Source of the DNA: Prototheca cutis
Lineage: Eukaryota > Chlorophyta > Trebouxiophyceae > Chlorellales > Chlorellaceae
DNA: 64,000 bases
NCBI GenBank assembly: GCA_002897115.2
Contig: BCIH01000003.1
Coordinates: forward strand, 1,507,677-1,571,676
Direction: 5' to 3'
In this document: positions 52,901 to 64,000 of the stretch, piece after piece
Position numbering within the stretch: position 1 is the stretch's first letter
How the letters are laid out: every line of letters starts with the position of its first letter
The notes under the pieces: generated by a model
The model's database searches: none
What the model saw: the letters and a program-made list of their open reading frames with translations, nothing else
Told to the model about the DNA's origin: nothing
Made by a program: the position numbers and the translations under genes

Positions 52901-55900
52901 TGGCAAATTCGTGTGTACACGAGTGTACGTTACTTGCAGTTTTCGGCGTCATCTTGATGGGCTCATTTTTTCTCTCAAAAGGATATCAATGTAACAGCGA
53001 GTGCAGGCTAAATTTTTGGCTGGAAGGGGGCAAGAGCAGACCCTGCGTGTATGCATGCGCAGTGAAGCTGGGATAACATTTGTGCTGTCGCACTTCTCAC
53101 TCGAATGATTCCATCACATCGCTTCCGGGCAGCAGCGAGATGATTCCAGGACCACAGTAAAGCCCACCTTGTCCAAGATGCACCTTCGACATCTGGACCC
53201 TGAGCGTGCACAGGACTTTTGGTCTGCCTGTTCATTTCTTCTGACATTCAGATCATCTTACAAGCAGCAATCAAGAACTGGCTGTACCACCAGTTCAGAT
53301 GATCCTATCGATTTGGAATTGCGTTACAACGGTCTCTATTATGCGGGCACTCGTGCATTGTCATGGGTCGCACGCCCCTGTTGGGTGAGCAAGGGGATGA
53401 ACTCTGAGTAGCTTCCCAGAGGCTTGCAACCAGAAGGCATGCTCACAAAAGACTCTGACCCGCTCCAACCCTCCATAACATAAGCCACTTGGCTGGCGCG
53501 GGTTTTTCTATATTGGCACAAGGTACATGGACATCTGATGATGTTTGCTTCTCCTTTCTGGTTGCTGCCTCCCCTCGCAAGGTGTCCTTGGGTTGTTGCA
53601 GGCTGGTCCTCAACGCAGCTCATGTGACTTGAAGTCTGTTACCCACTCTGACCCCAAAGCACCAGCGCTGAAGGCCCTGAAACAGATGCTTCCAGAGGGG
53701 GTCGGCAGCCAACAGGATCCAGTACCCGCGATGGGTCTGGTTGCCCAGCGTCTTCTTTGCAGACGAAGTTGGATGGACATTGTGCGAGGAAATAATCATG
53801 CGGGCAATTTAAAACGACCGTCCATGCACTCAAGGGATTTGAGAGCTGGACATTCGCACTCCTACCAACCATTGCCGCTTCTCCATAAGACATGGAGATG
53901 CTCTGTGCCTCCACGAAATCACCGCAGAACAACAATGTGCATAAAGGAGCAGCGTAGCCATCAGAGTTCCGTACCTTCTGCGGCACAGAAAAGATAGGCC
54001 AACCAGGTGGTAAGTTGGCCTCATATTGGCCCAAAGGTAGCTGCGACCTCATGAAGACTAGCACCTACATCCGCTTGTTAAGTTTTGTCCCTCACAAGTT
54101 GTGCCTGTTTTGTCTTCGTTGGGCTTGCCTTCAAAACGACTCCTGTAGTCGGTACTCAACCGGGCCCTTTGCGGCAAATGATCAACGGAGCAGGGTACGA
54201 TGATTATCAGATGGAATGTCCCACATCCCTGTTCTACTACCAGACTTGTAGCTCTGTGAATGCCAGAGCGAGTGGCTAAGGATCAATGCGTGCGGTCTGG
54301 CTTCATTCAATAGAGATGCAGTCAACCTATCAGAGTGTAAGAACGTCACAAAATCAAGCCTGATTCAACGCATAGTGTAGCTCTTGATCCTGTCCGATGG
54401 CGCACCTTTTCTCGGTGCGGACAGGATGTTCAGGAGTCTACACAGTAAGGTCCACAGTAGAGCGTACACATGCAAGGCGTTGGGAAATAGCGCACTGCTC
54501 TAGAGTATGAAGTGTCCATGCGCTTCAAATATTCCTGAAAGAGCCTCAAAGCTCTAGCCTGTGCAGAGCGCTTCCATGCATACTTTGGATACAAACATGG
54601 AGCAAGAACAAAACCCGTCCGCGCATTGATGGATGGATTAAATAAATACCTTCCACGTGTGAAGTCGACCCATGGAAATGTTGGCCTGTGGACAATACAG
54701 GAATGCGATGTCCAGTGGCTATAACTTCTGATCTCTCACTGTGGTACCTAATTGACTTCTCAAAGCAAATATGATAAGATACTGTTGCAATTGTCAGCAC
54801 TCTTTAGAATCATCACGATTTATTGGTGGGGCATTCCCCAGGACAAGGATTCCAATCATATTTGGTTGGGGCAGGGCCGGACAATGGAGAATGCTCCCTG
54901 GAACCTCTCCAGCCATGCTGCTAATTGACTAAAATAGTTCGAACGAATACGCTCAACATTCTCTCCTTGTCTTCGAGGATAGAGTGACTCCCCAGCCGAG
55001 AATTATTGATCAAGGGTTTTGGTGCATCAGGGCGTCGTCCACATTGCGCTTTTGGATGTGAATTGTCGCTCCGCACGACGAAGCATGAACATTGGGAGTG
55101 ACCAATCTCATTTTACTGGCACCATCCCCGGACAACGTGGGCTTCCAGTATGCATCGTCCCATCGGGATATTCATATCAGGATCACCCTTCCCTCCGGAA
55201 GGAGAAAGTTTGCTGATCATGTGAATGACATGTCCTGTATTTTCCAAGGAGTGAGCAGAGTTACGCTAAACCGCCGTTGAGTCGCAGCTCACAGATCTTG
55301 ATGCCAGTGAAGTGGGCGCACAATTCACAAAGAGAGCAGCATCTGGACCCCGTTACTCTTTGCCCAGGACCAAACAGTGCAGGAATCCTTGTTATGCAGG
55401 AAAGGCAAGATCTCCAGGAACTGCTGTTCCGATGACTGGTACAGTATCTGCTAATGAACACAACTGTCGGCATTCATGAAGACATTGGATGGAAGATTTT
55501 TCACGGAAGGGATGCCTCATCTGTCAACTCCAGGCTGTGATTTTTGCGCCTATTCTTTTATAAATACTGCACTGCGCCCGATAACTATGCCGCACGGGTA
55601 GTGAAGTAGTTCTCGTTAGGACCAAGTACACGGAACTCCGACGAAGAGTAAACGTCCTTATGGTTGTTCTTTTGACTTTGCAAGTGCCTAACAGCTTGAT
55701 TTACAGGAGCCTGTCCCAAAGCGCAACCAACGTAGCCCATTATTACACTTTGCGTCCACCAGATACCTTCTATGCATGCAGGTATTCATCAGCTAACTGT
55801 CAAACTACCTCTCTGCAGAAACACAAGACCTACTCACAATCTTTCTCGGGGCGTTATCAGCCCGAAGATGGAATATCATTCTGGGGCAGCGGTGCCAATG

Positions 55901-58333
55901 ATAAGCTGTAGACACAACCTGGGATGGGGCCCACTTCGCATTTCAAGGGAAGTGCGAGACGTCATGTCTTACATACGTAAATGTGCTTTTTGGACTATCC
56001 CAAGACTTGCAACTGCAGACTGTGTCCCTCGGCAGCGAGCACAGTAGTTGTAGACGACTCTCTTCTTGTTCTGAGAATCTCATGCCCATACATAATAGTT
56101 GGCAATATTTGCATCCGAGGATAGCCCAAGATGGCACATTTGTTATGAGCAAGGATAGGTCTATTTCATCTGAAAGTCGGGACGGGCACGGGTAGAACCT
56201 GGCACCACCCCTCACTGGGACATGTCATGCAGCTGGCAGAGTCGTTTCACGGGTACAGCCTAATTGCTCTGATTGATAACATGAACCCTGCTGCACGCTG
56301 GACCACTCACATCTGCCGAAACCTTCCTGCGGTAGTCATTGGCTATGTTCCATCTTAAGGCAGGAACGAGCGTTCCCGCTGGATAGTTGTAGTTTATGAT
56401 TTTTGTGCGAGAACTGACAGTTCATCATGCGCAGAGCATGAATGCGATGTGCTCGCTTACAACGTCAACGCGTCCAATGCCATCGAGGATTGTACTCGCA
56501 TCTTGCCCAGCAGTAAGCTCTGGAAGGAAGTGTACTATACCACCACCGTTGGCAGCAGATGGACGTACATGTTGCAAGCATGTGTAGGTTTGGGTCACTT
56601 CCACTCGCGGATTCCTGCGGGGCATCATTCTCAATTGTGGGAGAGCCAAGATGTGCGGCAATAACGACGTCTTGGAGGTTAGCGGGAGCCTCGACATCGT
56701 CCTCAGGGGACAGAAAATGGATCTTATGTTGCTGATGCCAGTAGTTCGAGCTCCAAAGGCTTTATGACAAAGGGATGTTTGTCATGCACTATATTTCGGG
56801 GAATAGAGAATACACGCCTTATTTCTGAACCCAAATTGGACAGGAGTGTTGCCGGAGAACATGATCAAGGAACAAGATAAGTGTCTGTGAGGCACCACAG
56901 CATCAATGGTGACTCGTCTTCCACTGCGTTGCATTGTAGGATAAAATCTGAAGCACAGGATTGCCCACAGGTATTCAATCCTAAAGCACGGCCCGGCATC
57001 CTGTTTGACTGAGGGAATCATTGGTTATTCTCCGATCAGGTTTCACTCAGAGCATGTCATCCAATTGTAATGGAGTGGGACTTGGAAGGACGGGCGAGGT
57101 GCAAGCGAAGCATTGACCAACAGGACTGGCACTCCTCTGCAGTGTTGCTCGTGGCCGTCATGAACGGGACACCAGAATAACCATTGGCCGCAGAAGTGAC
57201 CTCAGTGATTTCATCGTCGTCTGTTTGTGGTGAACATATTCTATAAGTCATGCCCAATACTCCGTTACTACGTACTAACACATACCAGGAGAGAATCCCT
57301 TGTGAGGAGACAGCGTGAGCCACCATTCGTTCGCCAGAGACAAAAGGCTTTCAATCAATCCTGTTTATCCCCTACCGGAATTCACTGGCGCAGACATTGC
57401 TCTGCCGAACAATCGCGAGGGGTTGTTTGTATACTGTGGGTGGCTCTGTTGTGCCTAGTCTTCGAAAGGAAAGGCGGCTTCGATGGAGTGCAACTCCGCT
57501 CCATGTAATCACGGTATTCTTCCATATCAACTATCATTCATCTGATTGTTGAATAGAGTCGGCCAGGTGCCCCCTCGTTTGTGAGGTTGGTTGCCAGCAG
57601 GCAGTTTTCAATGGCAGTCACAGGGCCACGGTCACATCAGCAAATGGTTCACAAGCCATCACCTCTCCCGTCCGAACTACTACGCAGCTGAAACACATGG
57701 CAGCAAAGACTTCGATTGTCTTGTGATATGCTGGAACAGCAGGAGGTGGAGTTCCAAGCTTACTCAATTTGGCGACGCGTTCCACCCTCCGCAACAAGAT
57801 TTTGAACCGTGTCACGCCTCCTGGCTGAGAGGGTAATTCGTGGAGCCTGCACAACGTGCATATAACGAGATGCAGTTGTGCTGTTCAGCAAACTCTTGCA
57901 GTGCATCTCCCACTCCAGCTCCACGCCATGGGTTCCAGCCCAAGGGAATCTTCGCACTCCAGAGCCCTCCTGATGTCCCGTAAGTAATTTGTTTGAAGCA
58001 AGAATAGATGTGTATAGATCAACAAGCAGGAATCAAAGAGTTGTCATGGCCATATGGATGTGCATTCCGCAAGTCCAACACAGTCATGTGTGACAGGGGG
58101 GCTGCAGGGAGCCTGAGGCCAGATCAGTTTGATTCCATGACGTGAGGACCGTCCAGACGACTCGATCTGCCAGAGACCGTGTTCGTATCGGGGTTGACAC
58201 CCAGCAGCTTATAACGCACATTCATGACTATTTTTATGAAATAATGCCACTGTCCTCAAGTTTGACCGACCGGGGGGGATTCCCCGGCTAGGTTTCGAGC
58301 CTCAGGGCATCCTTGACTGGCCGAATCGTTGCC
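52901..58333. other. 5.4-kb stretch without recognisable genes, lower GC
   Basis: Base composition drops clearly below that of the surrounding genes, and no domain or spliceable gene could be recognised on either strand. Short frames of some interest are 55101-55250 (+), which ends at a GT donor, 55690-55910 (+) and 56437-56664 (+, with CDVLAYNVNASNAIEDC). None joins into a convincing protein. No terminal repeats, reverse-transcriptase or transposase motifs were seen. It may be decayed DNA, a regulatory region or contain fast-evolving or non-coding transcripts. Confidence 0.4.
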
Positions 58334-59327
58334 ATGGCCACGCTTGTCTTCAAGGTGTTCGCTCTGACCATCAGGACAGTCTCGAAGCCGCTTGCCGCCA
58401 GGCTAAACAAGACGTTGCTGTCGCATCAGACAGCAAGGGACCATTTGGTGCGCATCGCCAATGTGAGTTCCGTGATCCAGACATGCAAGGACTGCACGAC
58501 TCAGTACCTGCCCTGAACAGGTGGGCCCGACCATGCCGATACGTCACAATCCTTTGACTATCGAGACAAACCCTATCATTTTCTCAGGCCATGCACCGGG
58601 CGGAAGTTCGCCTGACTAGGGCTGCTGAGGGAAAGTCCAGCAGAGTTTTCATTGCTGACATGGCTGAAGAGCATGCCCTTGAAGTCGTCTCAAAGGTGGT
58701 CACGGAGACCATACTATATTCGGTGAGACGAGGGCGTTGGTTTTGGACGTTGGCATGCTGGGATCAGGCTGCTTCATAATCGGAACATTGCCCGTTGCAC
58801 GATTTTGTCTGTTCTCGGGCGCAGCTGCGGCGCAAGCAACATCTGCAGAGAGACCCGAGGGAGTGTTCCATCAACCCCATTCGAAACAATGTGCAGACTG
58901 CACTGGGCTTGCTGTTGCTGGAGCAGAATCGGAAGGCAAAGGACGATGCGGCAAAGAAGGAAGAATCCTNGAAGGAAAAGGCAAGAATTGAGAGACTGGA
59001 TCAATGGCATACCGGCGTCGAATTGGTGAGCAGGATTGGCGCTGGCGATGGGGCAGGGAGTGAGGGCTTCTGTCTGTGCAGCTGCATTCACTCTGGTCAC
59101 TGGAACCGTCCGGACGTGGACGGTGCCGTAAGGGCATTTAAAGTTTGCCGGCGTCCATGGCCACAGCGTGCACACCTCGCCGGCAAACCTTGGTTATGCA
59201 GAGGATGACAAGGATAACCAGTGATCTTGAAGTGGCAATGAAGTCGATGGAGGAGCGACTCGCAAGGATTGAGGCACTGATGGAGCAGCCAGAAACTCCC
59301 AAGAAGTTTTCCTGGTCCTTCCGATAG
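58334..59327 (+). CDS. OPA3-like mitochondrial protein
   Basis: Exons 58334-58462, 58588-58722, 58825-59025 and 59202-59327 give 196 residues. The start MATLVFKVFALTIRTVSKPL matches the OPA3 family opening (KLxxLxIRTxSKPxA). ANAMHRAEVRLTRAA and EEHALEVVSKVVTETILYS follow as the conserved helices. The rest is a Lys/Glu-rich coiled coil (NRKAKDDAAKKEE; MEERLARIEALMEQ) with a basic end, KKFSWSFR. OPA3 proteins associate with mitochondrial membranes and affect organelle shape. Length fits the family. One N at 58970 lies in exon 3. Confidence 0.85.
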
Positions 59328-59727
59328 CAATGAACCCCTGCTGCCAACGCTTGCCTGTCTTTGATGGAATGCCTCAGCTTTGTTGAATTTCTTATATTAT
59401 CTGATAGGGGAATCAGACGCAAATGCTAGATTCACTCCCGGCAAATTAGAACATTGATTGGCTGCCAGCCGCTGTACACTGGTGCCGGAGGGTGGGCCTT
59501 CCGGGGACCCTGCAGTGACGAACACCTCATCAGGGATGACCTCCTCGTCCACAGTAGAGCGCCGTCAAATTTTTTGCTCCACAAACCGTCTTTAATTGGG
59601 AACATAATCGACCTGCTCATCGCTCGTCGTGCGCCTGCGACCATCGTGTGCTGCATACCCCATCGACATCGTCTCAGCGGGGTTGGTCAGGCGCTGCAGA
59701 GGATAAGCGCCCACCCGCTTCGTCGCG
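59328..59727. other. Intergenic
   Basis: About 400 bases between OPA3-like and EMC5 genes, both on the plus strand. No gene seen. Confidence 0.4.
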
Positions 59728-60306
59728 ATGGCTTTCAAAGCACTACCAAAGCTGATGGTGTTGATATCGCTGGCGCTTATTGTGGCGACAGGCGTTCAGA
59801 TCATTCGATGTGAGCAGGCGCACTCGATCCATGCTTTGGGCAGCGGTGGGAGGGCGGCCATGCATCTCTGATTCCTCTCACTGGCGCACCTCTCGACACT
59901 GGTTTGTGCAGACCGGGAGACCCTGAAGATGGAGCAGCTAGAGTTCACGGGTCTGCCAGCAGGGTTGCTTGTCAAGCTTGCCGTTGCCGCCGTGGTGGGC
60001 CTGCTTGGCGGCATTCAGTTCTGGGGCAAGTTTATTCCCATTCGCGTTGCTGACAACCCCAGGTGCGTACAGGATTGCAGTTGGTAGGCCCTGACTGGAG
60101 GGAGATGTGGCTGCTGTGAGATGCGAGGGGGATGTGGCAGCCAGTGCTCACCAGGCCCGTTCACCAGCCGAACGTTGCCGAATGTGCGCAGGTCCACCGT
60201 TATTCGGCCAGCGAGACCCGACTTTGTGGCATTTAACAGCAGAGCTAAGCTGTTTTCCAGTTTGCCACATGCACGTGCTGCAGCTCCCGTCCCTGTCATT
60301 CGATAG
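59728..60306 (+). CDS. EMC5: ER membrane protein complex subunit 5 (MMGT-like)
   Basis: Exons 59728-59809, 59912-60062 and 60192-60306 give 115 residues, the usual size. The start MAFKALPKLMVLISLALIVA is the first membrane helix. RETLKMEQLEFTGLPAGLLV matches the conserved cytosolic-loop motif, a second helix is VKLAVAAVVGLLGGIQFWGK, and the C-terminal part reads RPDFVAFNSRAKLFSSLP, matching the conserved YVFNHRGRxLF-type end. EMC5 is a core subunit of the complex that inserts membrane proteins at the ER; the older name magnesium transporter is doubtful. Confidence 0.85.
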
Positions 60307-60879
60307 GCCCACCCGGAACCCTTTGGCTTGTTCATGTTTGGGATGCTGCTGCAACACGATCAGCCGCGAAGTTGTGGAAACGTGTTGTGGTAATGTTGAA
60401 GGTGCCTCGATAGTGAGGATTAAACCCCGTGGGGTGTCGACTCAAAAGGAGACATGATAGAACGCTCGATGGGAGGAGGGGCCGGTCGGTCTGGTGGTTT
60501 AACCAGCACGCTCACCGCAAGTGATGGGAGCGCTTTGCGAAAGGAGACTTTTGCAGCATACCTGCATTGCTCGTCCGTTTCTACACGCACGATAGTACAT
60601 TTCGAACGATCGAGAGGGAGTGGGGCAGGTGCCGTGTCGCGTGTTCCCGTCACGGTTCCAGATGGCAAGCTCGAGGCACACCACTGCCGGCCACGCCCAC
60701 CCTCTTCCCTCGCAAGTCCCACGACCTCGAGCTTGGGGCAATTTCAAAGAGAACCCACCTTGCATAACAGTTCCGTTCGCTGAAATATTGACTCGTGCGG
60801 TCACTGTGCCGTGGGGAAGAGACTTTACTGTTAAGATTCGGTTGCGGTCGGCAGACTCGGGGCTCGAGCTCAAAACCCC
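60307..60879. other. Intergenic
   Basis: About 570 bases without a convincing gene. An open frame from 60454 lacks splice continuity with the next gene and was not accepted. Confidence 0.35.
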
Positions 60880-61967
60880 ATGACAACCGGGGACACCTTT
60901 CAGCTCGCGTCCGATGGGGACAGCATGAGCAATGACATCGGTCATGTTTCGCAAAAGGAGTCTGTGATAGGAGCGGCCTTATTTTCGGCGCTCCCCGTGA
61001 CGACAACCCCGCAGAGAGTGAGTTACCAGCTTCCGGACAGCGTGGAGGCCCTGCCGGCCCTTGGCCCATACCAGGCGCTCCTCCCCGGGGAGCACCCGAG
61101 CCGCTCTCGAGGACTTGCCTCGGTCTCACACCCACACGCCCTTGCTCTCGCAGAACCAAGAAGGCAAACGCCGCAGACTTACTCTGGGCAGTGAGCCCAG
61201 TGACACGCCTTGCAGCACCTGCGGTGCCAGCGATGGGGAAGAGGACGATGAGGTGCTGCCCGCAGCACTCCTGGCCGTGCTGCGTGGCAAACTCACGCAG
61301 TGGTCTCTGAACCTGGTTCGTCTGCAACCCAAGGCGCGTCCCATTCTGTGGTGGCTCCCTGCAGGGGTAGCTGGGTCGAGACTGTAATCTGTGGGGACCC
61401 CGAGCCCGCTGGTGCGAGGACGAGGCAGCGGCCAGGACAATCCTGCAGATTAGGATGCGATTGCTCGCGAGATGGGATCCTCACCTTCCGTTCTCTTGCA
61501 GGTCGTTGTGTCCGATTACTTGGTGGACGCAGGTCTGGCGCTCTTCCGGAACTTGCGTCGCCTGCAAGTAGCCAGCGCCGCGCTGGGTACGCTGCCAGTA
61601 GCCTACCTCATGAACGAGCACTATCTCCTCCACGACGCTATTGCCTGCTGGTGGCTTGCCATGAAGCACAGCAGCGTCAGGACTGCGGTGCCGAACAGGT
61701 GCGCAGGTTTTGGTGGGGATGCACATCGATTCCGTCTCGAGTGTCGGTGATCCTTGCGTTCCCCTGACGCTTGCATCCAAGCTTGGACACCCATTCACTA
61801 CGGCCGACAGGCTGCTCAACTTCCCCTCCCATCCGTTGCACAGGACACTCATGTGCCGAGCAACTGGTGCCTCCCCGGCACTCCTCACAGACAGAGAGCT
61901 CGCCGCGCTGGTCAGTCTGAACTGGCAGGTCAGCGGGCTGCTGCGCAAGAGCAACTTGTTGGAGTGA
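60880..61967 (+). CDS. Hypothetical protein, about 190 residues
   Basis: Four exons join with consistent phase. MTTGDTFQLASDGDSMSND (60880-61016) joins NQEGKRRRLTLGSEPSDTPC (from about 61152), then VVVSDYLVDAGLALFRNLRR (from about 61501), then TLMCRATGASPALLTDRELA to the stop at 61967. Donors are GTGAGT, GTTCGT and GTGCGC. The second exon has a small Cys pair (PCSTCGASDGEEDD) and an acidic run, and the third is helical (YLMNEHYLLHDAIACWWLAM). I do not recognise a family. The clean splicing supports a real gene; the start could lie further upstream. Confidence 0.5.
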
Positions 61968-62434
61968 GGACCCCTCTGCTGTGCGACGTTTTTGGCGTGG
62001 CCCCCCCCCCCCCCAAGCCCCCGTTCCAGTTTGCTTGCTAGCCAATGTCCTCGTGTCGCAGTTCCAAAGCCCCCAGAACACCAGCCTGTGACTTTGACTT
62101 TTATTCAGACCCGCGTTGTCCATATGCATGCCTCAAAACACCCTGCCTTGTGACTCCCTTGCTGTTGCCGTCCATACCATTTTTTTGGCCTACGGCAGCC
62201 CAGCCGCATCTGTATTCGCAATTCCACCCACCCCGATGGAGAGCATGCTGAAATGCATCGAGCAAAGCAGCACGCAGCTTGCTTTCCCGCTGCACCCACC
62301 ATGGGGCCAGCTGCCCTTGCTCCCAGCAAGCTCGACCCCCCAAATCCATGAAAAAGGCCAAGGAAAACTATGTAAAATAACATTTACACCATCGAACCTC
62401 AGGCCCAGTCCTTTCAAGCCTATTATTCCGATAT
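61968..62434. other. Convergent intergenic region
   Basis: 3' ends of the hypothetical gene (+) and PDX2 (-). A short poly-C run lies at about 61999-62011. Nothing else recognised. Confidence 0.4.
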
Positions 62435-63538
62435 TCAGTGCTTGGGAAGGTCACGCGGCCGCCTGCTGCTGGCGGGCTCGGCTGCCACGGCCTGCTCCGG
62501 CCGCCGGCCATCGCCCCGCAGGGTCTTGCGCACCATGCCCGCGAACAGCGCGTGCCACCGCGTGTCGCCGACCAGCTCTGGATGGAAGGATGTAGCCAGT
62601 AGCTTGCCAGACCGGACGGCGACGATGACGGAGTCCGGCCGGTCGGCGTCCCGCTGCCGCTCCTCCTCGGTCAGGTGGTACTTCACCAGGACCTCCACAC
62701 TCGGCCCCGCCGCAGTAATGGCGGGCGCCCGGATGAACACGGCCCTGAAATCAGAAGGGTTCTCCCCGGCTGGGCCGACGCCGCCACCCGACTCCAGCAG
62801 GCACGCCGGCGCCGGCAGCCGTGTCTCAAAGCTTTCCACCTGCGCCCCGAAAAAGTTGCGCGCCACGTCCACGTCCAGGCCACCCAACAGCGCCTGGCCG
62901 CCCTCCTTCATCCCGCTGGCACGGTCCGCCAGGAAGATCAGGCCCGCACATGTGCCCCAGATGGGCTTGCCCTCGCTGCCCGCAAACCGCTGCAGCTCGG
63001 GGATGAGGCCCCACCGCTGGGCCACGAGGGCCATGGTCGTGCTCTCACCGCCTGCACATCGACGTGTGTGGTTGTCATGGGGTGACACTTTGCGCGGGTT
63101 GGGTGGGAGTAAGGTGCTGAGGGGGTCACGGGAACGCAGGCCTCGTGCTTGCAGAGCAATGGCACCAGCCTCCTGCCGGATACCACGCCCTCCTGCATGG
63201 CTGATGCCAGTTTCCACACTTGCATGCAGGCACACATGCATGTAAGGCAGCATCATGGATGCATTAATGCATGCAGAATGTGAGTCTCATGGGTCTGTGA
63301 AGACTGTCAGAGTCTTCAACTCTGGCAACTGCCATGCCCCAGCCGTGCAGTGCATGTGGCAAGGGTTTGTGTTCCACACCACACCTGGGATGATGAGTCC
63401 GTCCACACTGTCCAGCTGCTCCTTGGTCCGAACTTCAATGGCTTCCACCCCTGGCAGAGACTGCAGGCTTGTAATGTGTTCCCTGAAGGCACCCTGCAAA
63501 GCCAGGACGCCGATGCGGCATGGCTTGTCCACCGCCAT
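62435..63538 (-). CDS. PDX2: Pyridoxal 5'-phosphate synthase glutaminase subunit (PdxT/PDX2)
   Basis: Two main exons. The first, from 63538, reads [20 protein letters not shown], the typical PdxT opening, and ends [10 protein letters not shown]. The second starts [15 protein letters not shown] and contains the catalytic Cys in [14 protein letters not shown], then [20 protein letters not shown], and the catalytic His/Glu in [15 protein letters not shown]. The enzyme releases ammonia from glutamine and passes it to the PDX1 synthase to make vitamin B6. Compared with bacterial PdxT it has a Gly/Pro insert ([14 protein letters not shown]) and a longer basic C-terminus, [20 protein letters not shown]. 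Confidence 0.93.
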
Positions 63539-63787
63539 TCCAAGCTCGGGCACAGGAGTGAGGAACTCTGGAGACAACTGAGAAGGCGCGCCCGGCCTCT
63601 CTGAGTTTTCTTCGTTAAGCAAAACTGTGCAAAATGATATGCAACAATTGGGGAGAGGATACAATCATTCTGGGGAGATTCTTTTGCATTGATATCTCTC
63701 GCGGACTTGCCATGCCCACCCGCGGGTTCTTTTGTAAGCTGCGTTGGTTGTACATGTGGTGAAATTATCGACCGGATGCCAAGAAGG

Positions 63788-63889
63788 GTCGATGTAGTAT
63801 AACGGTCAGTATACGTGCCTGTCAATTGGTACTGTGGTGCTCACTCCTACGGGACGCACGTGATCCGGGTTCGATTCCCGGCATCGGCG
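63788..63889 (+). tRNA. tRNA-Asp(GTC) with 30-nt intron
   Basis: The acceptor stem GTCGATG pairs with CATCGGC, followed by the discriminator G. The D-arm contains TAGTATAACGGTCAGTATA, the anticodon stem is CGTGC/GCACG with loop CTGTCAC (anticodon GTC at 63821-63823), and the T-arm is CCGGGTTCGATTCCCGG. A 30-base intron at 63825-63854 sits between positions 37 and 38, the canonical site for eukaryotic nuclear tRNA introns. Confidence 0.95.
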
Positions 63890-63893
63890 AAAC

Positions 63894-63900
63894 CTTTTTT
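63894..63900 (+). terminator. RNA polymerase III terminator
   Basis: A run of six T starts a few bases after the end of the tRNA-Asp gene. Confidence 0.85.
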
Positions 63901-64000
63901 GGGTGGGTCAACTTTTTTTGGCCTCCGTGCTTTGTGTTGACACTTGCAGTTAACTAACCAATCATAGAGCCGCTTTGGCTAGAGGCAACTGCATCTTTTA

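Noticed and set aside
53545..53997. 150-residue plus-strand frame in the gene desert
   Set aside because: No domain, no splice continuity and composition like random sequence; not accepted as a gene.
62442..63245. 267-residue plus-strand frame
   Set aside because: Antisense shadow of PDX2, rich in Arg/Pro/Ser and without motifs.

Overview
The window is nuclear DNA of a GC-rich, intron-dense eukaryote, most likely a photosynthetic green alga (Chlorophyta). The evidence is a plastid-type LCIB/theta-carbonic anhydrase gene, short GT-AG introns in nearly every gene, plant-type housekeeping genes, a tRNA-Asp with an intron at position 37/38, and TGTAA motifs downstream of two stop codons. The species cannot be fixed from the sequence. 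Runs of N at 13.3-13.5 kb and scattered single Ns mark imperfect assembly. Exon borders are my own readings and may be off by a few bases.

Layout. 0-3.5 kb: end of a repeat element, a 2OG-Fe(II) oxygenase (+), the R-SNARE YKT6 (+). 3.7-6.4 kb: a BAHD-type acyltransferase (-). 6.7-14.2 kb: PUS7/TruD pseudouridine synthase (-), head to head with a HECT ubiquitin ligase of the UPL6/UPL7/UBE3C type (+). 14.8-16.6 kb: LCIB (+). 17.1-22.2 kb: a glycosyltransferase (-), head to head with actin-related protein ARP6 (+). 22.4-34.8 kb: four genes on the minus strand, namely a DUSP-containing ubiquitin-specific protease, a papain-like protease with a granulin-like tail, a rhomboid-like UBA membrane protein and a coiled-coil protein. 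37.2-47.2 kb: folylpolyglutamate synthase (+), CTP synthase (-), a small unknown protein (-), an AAK1/GAK-type kinase (-). 47.6-52.9 kb: an ataxin-10-like armadillo protein (+) and a STE20/MST-type kinase (+). 52.9-58.3 kb: a 5.4-kb, lower-GC stretch without a recognisable gene. 58.3-63.9 kb: OPA3-like protein (+), EMC5 (+), an unknown 190-residue protein (+), PDX2 (-) and tRNA-Asp (+).

The most unusual content is a family of DNA transposons. Copy A (35.7-37.2 kb) and copy B (49.55-50.25 kb) share ends starting CC(A/G)TGCAGGGC next to TA dinucleotides, and the end of a third copy forms the first 31 bases of the window. Inside A, on the minus strand, lie broken remains of a protein that looks like a eukaryotic TnpB relative (Fanzor): a C-terminal cysteine/WNRDLMACLN block and an upstream block of the same type. 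B is an internal-deletion derivative keeping only the extreme C-terminus. Both copies keep the non-coding stretch between the stop codon and the terminal repeat, the place where TnpB/Fanzor systems carry their guide RNA. Next to copy A is a 370-bp AT-rich patch with a decayed, Lys/Asn-rich reading frame that looks foreign. The other genes are ordinary eukaryotic housekeeping functions without an evident common pathway, apart from two ubiquitin-system enzymes, two kinases and several trafficking or membrane proteins.
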